Of a stretch of DNA of 64,000 nucleotides, positions 58,440 to 64,000 are shown one piece after another. The translations under genes and the position numbers were made by a program. This DNA comes from Planococcus citreus (GTDB lineage Bacteria; Bacillota; Bacilli; Bacillales_A; Planococcaceae). Position 1 is the first letter of the stretch. Each line of letters opens with the position of its first letter. The notes beneath the pieces were generated by a model that made no database searches, was not told the DNA's origin, and saw only the letters and a list, made by a program, of their open reading frames with translations. Where the stretch lies: positions 248,001 to 312,000 of the forward strand of contig NZ_RCCP01000003.1 of assembly GCF_003664125.1 (NCBI RefSeq), in the 5' to 3' direction.

Positions 58440-58558
58440 CGTTTCAGGCGGACGCTTTCCGCGGGCATGGCTTGAGCCTCCTCGGTCGCTTCGCTTCCTG
58501 CGGGGTCTCAAGACTCATGCTATTCCCGCAGGAGTCGCCGCCTTCCACTTCGTTTCAT
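58440..58558 (-). repeat. Dispersed palindromic repeat, copy B (about 119 bp)
   Basis: Reverse complement of the ends of copy A: on the minus strand it starts GAAGTGGAAGGCGGCGACTC and ends GAAAGCGTCCGCCTGAAAC. The interior (GGGGTCTC, CGGTCGCTTCGCTTCCTGCG) differs from copy A, which has an extra insertion. The two copies are 35 kb apart and in opposite orientation. Confidence 0.8.
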
Positions 58559-58581
58559 CTGAACTATTCAATAGATATGGA

Positions 58582-58687
58582 GCAAAACAGCGCAGACTCC
58601 TTGGGGATTAGCGAAGTGCTGAAATCCATTCGGGCAGTAAGCCCGAATTAGTTCAGCGCAAGCCCCCAGGAAAGCCAGCTGTTTTGC
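58582..58687. repeat. Related inverted-repeat element, copy C
   Basis: Arms GCAAAACAGCGCAGACTCCT and CAGGAAAGCCAGCTGTTTTG flank a perfect hairpin ATTCGGGC-N5-GCCCGAAT. It shares the GACTCCT and GGAAAGC blocks with copies A and B and lies 23 bases from B, so the 490-base gap between the TetR and ligase genes is mainly repeat DNA. Confidence 0.7.
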
Positions 58688-58774
58688 GGAATATCGTCTA
58701 CAGTAGAATCTCAAATAAAACAGGTATCTGTAATGGAGTGTATTCTATAATTCGACTGAATTGTTTGAAAACAA

Positions 58775-58834
58775 TTGACAAAGCTCTGTTGGATTGAATA
58801 GACTATAGTCTATAGATTATAGACTGCGGTCTAT
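58775..58834 (+). promoter_or_regulatory. Promoter with tandem TetR-type operators before the acyl-CoA ligase
   Basis: TTGACA (58775-58780), 18-base spacer, TAGACT (58799-58804). Two perfect palindromes ATAGAC-N4-GTCTAT lie at 58798-58813 and 58819-58834, 21 bp apart centre to centre; the first covers the -10. Confidence 0.85.
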
Positions 58835-58862
58835 GGAATTGACAAGATGAGAGAGGATGTTG

Positions 58863-60428
58863 ATGATTTTGACAGCTCAACAGACATTGATCGATCTCTT
58901 AAACGCCCAGTGCAAAAAACGCAGCGAGCAGCCCTTCCTGGTTTTTGAAGACAATCAGGAAAAAGTGACAGAATACAGTTATGGCGAATTTTTGGAGCGG
59001 GTGGAAAAGTTCAGCGGCGCGCTATACACACGCGGCATTCGCAAGGGTGATAAAGTGACGCTCCATTTGCCAAATTCAGCGGAATTTGTCGTCTGCTGGT
59101 TCGCCCTCGCAAAGCTCGGAGCCATCATGGTGCCGACGAATATCCTGTCGACTGCAGCCGAAATGGATTATTTGATCGGTCATTCGGAATCGGTCATGCT
59201 CATCACGGAATCGGAATACATCGAGAAGTTCAAATCCATCCAAGTGAATCTCCCGAAGCTGCGTCAGATTGTCCTGGCCCGCACAGATGAGTCGGGTGAA
59301 TTTGAAAGCGTTAACAAAATGATTGGGGAATTCTCGGGCGAAGTGCCGGAAGCGAATATCCAGCCGGAAGACGTGGCAGCGATTTTGTATACCTCCGGAA
59401 CGACATCGAAACCGAAAGGCTGCCTCATTACGCACGCTAATTACATCTACACTGGGCATGCTGTGGCGGAGCATATCGGCTTTACTGAACAAGACCGTGC
59501 GCTTGTCGTCTTGCCGATGTTCCACGGCAACGGCCAGTATTATATGATCATGCCGAGTTTGGTTGCGGGAGGCAGCGTCGCCATCACCGAACGCTTCAGT
59601 GCGAGCCGCTACGGGCGCCAAATTCAACGTTTAGGTGCAACGCTCGGTTCGCTCTTCGCGGCACCGATCCGCATGATCCTTGCGCAGCCATATGATGAAG
59701 ATGAGCGGAGTAATAAACTGCGGGCAGTCATTTTCGCCCAGTCGGTAACTTCCGAAGAACTAAAGGCGTTTGAGCAACGTTATAACACTGCACTTTACCA
59801 GATTTACGGCATGACAGAAACGGTTGCGCCGCCTTTGATGAATCCATTGCAAGGCGCTAAGGACAATACAAGTGTCGGCAAACCGATCGCAGGCTCTCGC
59901 ATCAAGCTGATTGATGAAGAAGGGAATGAAGTGCCGGACGGGAATCCGGGAGAGATTTTGCTTGAAGGCATTCCCGGCCAGACGATCATGAAAGCTTATT
60001 TCAATAATCCAGAAGCGACCAATCAAACTTTGCAGAACGGCTGGCTCCATACAGGAGACAAGGCGCGCAAGTCGGAGAATGGCTTCTATTATTTTGTCGA
60101 CCGCCAAAAAGATATGATCAAGCGCGCCGGTGAGAATGTCGCCGCAAGCGAAGTGGAAAATGTCATCATGGAGCATCCCGCCGTCTATGAAGCGATTGTC
60201 ATCGGGATACCGGATGCGATGCATGACGAAGCATTAAAAGCATTCGTCATCCTGAAGCAAGGGCAAACGACGACGGAACAAGAAGTGATTGATTATTGCA
60301 AAGGCCAGCTCGCGAAGTTCAAAGTGCCGTCAGCGATCGAGTTTGTCGAAGACTTCCCGCGCACGTCTGTCGGCAAAATTCAAAAGCATAAATTGAAAGA
60401 AATCGAATTGAAGAAATTAGCTGAATAG
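58863..60428 (+). CDS. Acyl-CoA ligase, CaiC/long-chain-fatty-acid-ligase-like
   Basis: 521 residues from the ATG at 58863; the ATG two codons earlier falls on the GAGAGG site. Class I adenylate-forming enzyme: AILYTSGTTSKPKGCLITHAN P-loop, YGMTETVAPP, GWLHTGDKARKSENGFYYFVDRQKDMIKRAGENVA hinge region and the C-terminal catalytic lysine in PRTSVGKIQKHKL. It activates a carboxylate as acyl-AMP then acyl-CoA. Sequence is nearest to the CaiC/crotonobetaine and medium-chain ligase group; true substrate unknown. An SDR follows after 16 bases as a co-transcribed partner. Confidence 0.92.
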   Translation: MILTAQQTLIDLLNAQCKKRSEQPFLVFEDNQEKVTEYSYGEFLERVEKFSGALYTRGIRKGDKVTLHLPNSAEFVVCWFALAKLGAIMVPTNILSTAAEMDYLIGHSESVMLITESEYIEKFKSIQVNLPKLRQIVLARTDESGEFESVNKMIGEFSGEVPEANIQPEDVAAILYTSGTTSKPKGCLITHANYIYTGHAVAEHIGFTEQDRALVVLPMFHGNGQYYMIMPSLVAGGSVAITERFSASRYGRQIQRLGATLGSLFAAPIRMILAQPYDEDERSNKLRAVIFAQSVTSEELKAFEQRYNTALYQIYGMTETVAPPLMNPLQGAKDNTSVGKPIAGSRIKLIDEEGNEVPDGNPGEILLEGIPGQTIMKAYFNNPEATNQTLQNGWLHTGDKARKSENGFYYFVDRQKDMIKRAGENVAASEVENVIMEHPAVYEAIVIGIPDAMHDEALKAFVILKQGQTTTEQEVIDYCKGQLAKFKVPSAIEFVEDFPRTSVGKIQKHKLKEIELKKLAE

Positions 60429-60444
60429 AAAGGAAGAAGTTTGC

Positions 60445-61221
60445 ATGGAAAACACATTAAACAATCAAGTGGCGCTCATCACCGGAAGCGCACGCGGCAT
60501 CGGCTTTGCCTGCGCAAAAGCACTCGCAAAACGGGGAGCTTCAATCGTTTTGACGGATATTCTGGATTGTGATGATGCAAAACAGCAGCTGGAATCGGAG
60601 TTTCCAGGCATCCGCGTGTTGGCGCTGCAAGTGGACGTCCGCGACAGGGCGCAAGTCGAACGGGCGATACACGAAACGGTAGAGGAATTCGGCGGAATCG
60701 ACATTGTCGTCAATAACGCCGGTACCGTTTCACGCCTCAGCTTGAAAGATATGACGGACGATGATTGGAGCCGCGATATCGAGACGAACTTGCGCGGCAC
60801 GTTCTTGTTCACGCAAGCAGCCATCTATCCGCATATGGTCAACCAAGAGAGCGGGCGCATCATCAACATCAGCTCGATTTCCGGCATGATGGGCGGCGCC
60901 ATTTCCTACGGCGAAGACGGCGAACGGCAAGGTCGTTCAGGCCCTGCCTATGCCGCGTCAAAAGGCGGCATCATCGCCTTCACGAAATGGGTCGCAAAAG
61001 AAGTCGGCGAGTTCGGCATCACGGTCAATAGCGTCGCGCCAGGGCCGGTTGAGACCGCCATCACCAAAGGCGTCAACTATCCGCTCGAGCTGCAATCGAT
61101 CAAGCGTCCTGGGCAGCCGGAGGATATCGGCGAAGCGGTCGCCTATTTGGCATCACCGGCTGCAAGCTATGTCACAGGCGAAGTATTGAAAGTATGCGGC
61201 GGGGCAGGAATCGGCGCATAA
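60445..61221 (+). CDS. SDR family oxidoreductase of the ligase operon
   Basis: 258 residues; ATG behind AAAGGAAGAAG. TGSARGIGFA near residue 14, an LTDIL strand with Asp implying NAD preference, VNNAGTVSR near 89, SSISGMMG, and YAASKGG with the catalytic Tyr/Lys. The loop ISYGEDGERQGRSGPA before the YxxxK is longer than in most SDRs. It probably oxidises a hydroxy intermediate produced after the ligase; a 3-hydroxyacyl-CoA is one possibility. Confidence 0.9.
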   Translation: MENTLNNQVALITGSARGIGFACAKALAKRGASIVLTDILDCDDAKQQLESEFPGIRVLALQVDVRDRAQVERAIHETVEEFGGIDIVVNNAGTVSRLSLKDMTDDDWSRDIETNLRGTFLFTQAAIYPHMVNQESGRIINISSISGMMGGAISYGEDGERQGRSGPAYAASKGGIIAFTKWVAKEVGEFGITVNSVAPGPVETAITKGVNYPLELQSIKRPGQPEDIGEAVAYLASPAASYVTGEVLKVCGGAGIGA

Positions 61222-61222
61222 C

Positions 61223-61261
61223 AAAAAGGTTCCAAGGGAATTGTCCCTTGGAACCTTTTTT
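61223..61261. terminator. Bidirectional terminator between convergent SDR genes
   Basis: AAAAAGGTTCCAAGGGA pairs with TCCCTTGGAACCTTTTT. Confidence 0.95.
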
Positions 61262-61263
61262 GT

Positions 61264-62013
61264 TTATTTCGTGCTGGTAAATCCGCCGTCGATACGGATG
61301 ACGTCACCGTTGATGTATTGCGCTTTTGATGTCAGCAGGAACGCCACGAGTTCAGCGACTTCATCTGCAGTGCCGAGCCGTTTTTGCGGAATGCCTTCTT
61401 CTGCGCTTTGTTTCATTTTCGGGTTGGCGTCGAAATAGGCTTTGACCATTGGCGTTTCGGTTGGGCCTGGCGCGACGGCATTGACGCGCAAGCCGTCTTT
61501 GGCGTATTCGGCGACAAGTGACTTCGTCATGCCGACAATGCCGTGCTTGGTCGCAGAGTAAGTGACAACGGTCTCCTGGCCGATAACGCCGGCGCTTGAT
61601 GCGGTATTGACGATTGACCCGCCGCCGTTATTGACCATTACTTCTGCGACGTAGCGCAGGCCATAGAGCGCCCCGAGCATATTGATGGCGACGATTTGCT
61701 CGATTTCTTCTATATCGGTATCGAGGAATTGTTTGCCGCTTCCGGAAATTCCGGCGTTGTTGAAGAAATAATCGATCGAGCCGAAATGCTCGACCGTTTT
61801 GTCGACGTAGTTTTTCACTTCTTGTGCTTTTGATACATCTGCACGGATAAAGATGGCATCCGGCCCGAGTGCTTTCACTTTCTCTACCGTTTCATTGCCG
61901 CCTTTTTCACTGATGTCGACAACTGCGATATTGATGCCTTCCTGTGCTAAGCGCAGTGCGGTGGATTGCCCGAGCCCGCTTCCGCCGCCCGTGATGATTG
62001 CTGTTTTTGCCAC
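61264..62013 (-). CDS. SDR family oxidoreductase
   Basis: 249 residues from the GTG at 62013, eight bases after AAGGAGGAG; an ATG two codons earlier is nearly fused to that site. TGGGSGLGQS, VVDIS with Asp, NNAGISGSG, catalytic Ser in TASSAGV, and YSATKHGI (T in place of S between A and K). C-terminus VAPGPTETPM and DGGF are typical of the glucose/levodione/cyclohexanol dehydrogenase group. Substrate unknown; not co-directional with the ligase operon. Confidence 0.88.
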   Translation of the reverse strand: MAKTAIITGGGSGLGQSTALRLAQEGINIAVVDISEKGGNETVEKVKALGPDAIFIRADVSKAQEVKNYVDKTVEHFGSIDYFFNNAGISGSGKQFLDTDIEEIEQIVAINMLGALYGLRYVAEVMVNNGGGSIVNTASSAGVIGQETVVTYSATKHGIVGMTKSLVAEYAKDGLRVNAVAPGPTETPMVKAYFDANPKMKQSAEEGIPQKRLGTADEVAELVAFLLTSKAQYINGDVIRIDGGFTSTK

Positions 62014-62100
62014 GTACATCTCCTCCTTATGCTGATAACTTCATTTATTTCTTTACCCGCAATAAAGGAAGGATAATCAGCAGCGAGGAAGGGAGCGAGC

Positions 62101-62601
62101 TTATTGCGCAATAGCTGTTTTGCGGTCTTGTGCGGCGTGCAGCTTGACCATCGCAAGGCGAGCCAGCGGTTGGATGAGCAAGCTTTCCGCCATCAGGACA
62201 ATGAAGAAATTGCGCGGCCAATTGGCGAGCCAGTTGCTGAAGATCTCACCGTGGAAACCGTTGGCGGCCATGTCACCGATAAAGGTCATCGCGACCGACA
62301 TGCCGATGACCGTGAAGACGATGCGCAATAAAATCTTTTGATGGAAAGAAGACGAAGTGCTTGACAGTTTGGCTGTTAACGATTCCGCGATTCTTCCGAA
62401 GACAGCTGCTTCAAGAACCATCGCGCTGATCCACATGACTGGCATGATTTTGAGAATGCTCCATATGGTGTCCATCGTCAAATGGTCTGTGTAAAGCAGG
62501 ACGCTGTAGCTGCTCATCAACAGCACAGTCATCGTCACTATAAGCGAGCCGTAAAGCAGCCCTTCTTTGCCATTATGAGGCAGTCGTTTGTCTTGTTGCA
62601 T
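62101..62601 (-). CDS. DUF2798 family membrane protein
   Basis: 166 residues with four membrane helices (about 15-38, 48-68, 88-110, 125-148). The NxxRNFFIVLMAESLLIQPLAR block near the C-terminus and KEGLLYGSLIVTMTVLLMSSYSVLLY at the start are family features. DUF2798 proteins have no assigned function. No close co-transcribed neighbour. Confidence 0.82.
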   Translation of the reverse strand: MQQDKRLPHNGKEGLLYGSLIVTMTVLLMSSYSVLLYTDHLTMDTIWSILKIMPVMWISAMVLEAAVFGRIAESLTAKLSSTSSSFHQKILLRIVFTVIGMSVAMTFIGDMAANGFHGEIFSNWLANWPRNFFIVLMAESLLIQPLARLAMVKLHAAQDRKTAIAQ

Positions 62602-62741
62602 GAATGTTCCCCGTTTCTACTGTATTGGCGCCCATTGAAAAGACAGGGCGAAAGGTGTTGCTTCAACAACCATTCCAACACTATAGCAATCAGGAAGCGA
62701 ATTTCGTAAGTGTCTGTTTTGTGAAGATTTAGTAGAAGTTA

Positions 62742-63260
62742 TTATTGATTGTTATCGATCAATTGGTGCAAGCCTTCGTAAATTTCCACAATTTCAGCTT
62801 GTTTCATGCGCACCAGTCCGCTTGAGGAAGGGGCGACGTATTCGATGACTCCCGGAATGACCGAATCCGGCTGTTTGCCCCAATGTGTTGATTTTTTACC
62901 GCTGAATTGGAGGTAGACGCCTTTGCCGACAAAACAGACGGCTTTTGGGCGGTAGCGTTCAATTTTTTGTTTCAATTGTTCGGCGCCTTCTTTGTATTCT
63001 TCTTTTGTAATGTCGGCTGCCGCTTTGGTCGGGCGGGCGACGATATTGGTCAAACCATAGCCGAGTTCCAACAAATTGTGGTTTTCCTCGGGGGCATATT
63101 TTCTTGGTGTCAGTCCGGATTCAAAAAGGATTTTCCAAAAGCGGTTGTTTGGGTTGGCGTAATGATAGCCAGTTTCACTTGAACGGATGCTTGGGTTGAA
63201 TCCGACGAACAGGATATCGAGATGGTCTTTCAAATGATCCGGTATGGGTGTGAGTTCCAC
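62742..63260 (-). CDS. mug: G/U mismatch-specific uracil-DNA glycosylase
   Basis: 172 residues from the GTG at 63260 behind AAAGGAGC; an upstream ATG adds nine poorly conserved codons. Mug/TDG signatures are VGFNPSIRSSETGYHYANPNNRFWKIL, where the catalytic Asn sits in GFNPS, and VAPSSSGLVRMKQAEI (the intercalating wedge region). It removes uracil, ethenocytosine or thymine opposite guanine. Single gene. Confidence 0.92.
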   Translation of the reverse strand: MELTPIPDHLKDHLDILFVGFNPSIRSSETGYHYANPNNRFWKILFESGLTPRKYAPEENHNLLELGYGLTNIVARPTKAAADITKEEYKEGAEQLKQKIERYRPKAVCFVGKGVYLQFSGKKSTHWGKQPDSVIPGVIEYVAPSSSGLVRMKQAEIVEIYEGLHQLIDNNQ

Positions 63261-63394
63261 AAGAAAGCTCCTTTCACATAAATGCATTTGCAGAGTATTA
63301 GCGTATCAAAAAAATATAATATATTCTGCACTGAACCATCGTATAATAGAAGAAAATGGCAATGGTTAATTGATTTGCTAAAAGGAGCTGCGCG

Positions 63395-63916
63395 ATGCAG
63401 GAATTTTCGTATGAATTGACGGAACAGCAATTTGTTGATTTCAACCTTTATCATGCCAAACATTCCGAAGCGGTCAAGCGTTCATTGACGATCCAGCGCT
63501 TTGTCATTCCAATTGTTTATTTGATGATGCCGTTCGTGATGGGGCCGATTTTTGATTGGTCGGTGTGGGGACTGATGATCCCTTTCATCCTATTCGCGGC
63601 TTTGTGGATCATCTTCTTTCCGCCATATTTCCATTGGAATATTAAACGCATGAGCCGAAAAATGGTTAACGAAGGGAAAAACGAAGGCTTGCTCGGCACC
63701 CGTGAGCTGTTCATTGATTCAGAGGGAATCCGGGAAGTGACGAAAAATGGGGAGACGCATGTGCGCTGGTCGGGCATCGAAAAGTATGGGGAGGATGCGG
63801 TCAATTTGTATTTGTATAATAGCGCCATGTCCGCACTGATTGTACCGAAAAAGGCGGTGCCTGAGCTGGAGTCATTGCGCAAGCTATTGGCTGAAAAAGT
63901 TCCGGCAAGCACTTGA
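63395..63916 (+). CDS. YcxB-like membrane protein
   Basis: 173 residues; ATG behind AAAAGGAGCTGCGCG. Two membrane helices (about 35-54 and 57-78) follow a short N-terminal beta segment (YELTEQQFVDFNLYHAKHS), and the C-terminal half is the soluble YcxB-like domain (LFIDSEGIREVTKNGETHVRWSGIEKYGED, LYNSAMSALIVPKKA). The family is common in Firmicutes and without known function. Confidence 0.88.
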   Translation: MQEFSYELTEQQFVDFNLYHAKHSEAVKRSLTIQRFVIPIVYLMMPFVMGPIFDWSVWGLMIPFILFAALWIIFFPPYFHWNIKRMSRKMVNEGKNEGLLGTRELFIDSEGIREVTKNGETHVRWSGIEKYGEDAVNLYLYNSAMSALIVPKKAVPELESLRKLLAEKVPAST

Positions 63917-63929
63917 AATTGAATGGACG

Positions 63930-63963
63930 AAAAAACCGAACCGCGCTTGGCGGTTCGGTTTTT
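63930..63963. terminator. Bidirectional terminator
   Basis: AAAAACCGAACCGC pairs with GCGGTTCGGTTTTT (loop GCTTG); shared with a probable minus-strand gene at the right edge. Confidence 0.93.
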
Positions 63964-64000
63964 CTATTCGATCGTATGCTCGATTTCTGCTGGATAATTC
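63964..64000 (-). CDS. Probable C-terminus of a minus-strand gene (3' end only)
   Basis: Directly after the terminator a minus-strand frame ends NYPAEIEHTIE-stop at 63964. Only 11 codons are inside the window; the convergent layout and shared terminator support it, but identity cannot be judged. Confidence 0.35.
   Translation of the reverse strand, partial: NYPAEIEHTIE

Noticed and set aside
58440-58687. Insertion sequence
   Set aside because: No transposase frame; only palindromic non-coding repeats.
3-64000. CRISPR arrays, tRNA or rRNA genes
   Set aside because: No regularly spaced direct repeats and no cloverleaf or rRNA signature sequences were seen on either strand.

Overview
The window reads as chromosome of a mid-GC, low-copy-mobile-element member of the Bacillales, most likely Planococcaceae (Planococcus/Planomicrobium type). 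Reasons: Shine-Dalgarno sites of the AAGGAGG type before nearly every gene, frequent TTG/GTG starts, a T-box leader, a class II-like cobalamin riboswitch, a nifS / nadBCA divergon with a GTGTC-N2-GACAC palindrome, a ydjFGHI-type pspA stress operon behind an ECF-type promoter, a YtrA-type GntR/ABC operon and a polyglycerol-phosphate LTA synthase. The family assignment is inference; no rRNA or tRNA lies in the window.

Layout. 1-5.7 kb: housekeeping and accessory genes (general stress flavoprotein, a FusB-type EF-G-binding protein with an apparent leader-peptide attenuator, AI-2E permease, rhodanese, DUF1697, SDR). 5.9-10.4 kb: a two-gene unit of a very large SF1 helicase with a long coiled coil plus a winged-helix-like partner. 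10.5-16.6 kb: ltaS, membrane proteins, acetamidase, and a ytrA-like repressor/ABC operon with a clear operator. 16.6-21.4 kb: de novo NAD synthesis (nifS divergent from nadB-nadC-nadA). 21.5-31.1 kb: redox enzymes, a dispersed palindromic repeat, DinB, a small AT-rich GIY-YIG/XRE pair, and an NhaC antiporter behind a T-box (specifier reads as UAC, Tyr).

31.4-42.9 kb is the metabolic centrepiece. A 2-oxo-acid/acetoin-type dehydrogenase operon (E1 alpha, E1 beta, and a lipoyl protein that has no acyltransferase domain) faces a minus-strand catechol ortho-cleavage cluster: catA, pcaD, a DASS-family carboxylate transporter, a carboxymuconolactone-decarboxylase-fold protein, pcaI, pcaJ, catB, pcaF, with a divergent IclR regulator. 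Tandem TTGTACG-N5-CGTACAA operators and a cre-like site lie in the catA/iclR gap. Catechol would be taken to succinyl-CoA and acetyl-CoA. No CatC-like muconolactone isomerase is present, and the CMD-fold protein is the obvious candidate for that step.

43-54 kb: cobalamin-riboswitch-controlled btuF and a divergent adenosyltransferase, ferritin, hydrolases, a secreted lamin-tail/endonuclease I nuclease and small stress-type proteins with ECF-like and SigB-like promoters. 54-57.8 kb: pspA-ydjG-ydjH-ydjI envelope-stress operon. 57.8-64 kb: TetR regulator, two more copies of the dispersed palindromic repeat, an acyl-CoA ligase/SDR operon under tandem ATAGAC-N4-GTCTAT operators, a convergent SDR, a DUF2798 membrane protein, Mug glycosylase and a YcxB-like membrane protein.

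No CRISPR array, integrase, complete insertion sequence, tRNA or rRNA was seen. The strongest leads for something new are the CMD-fold protein in a catechol cluster without CatC, the catalytic-domain-less E2, the attenuated FusB-type gene, and the helicase/winged-helix pair.
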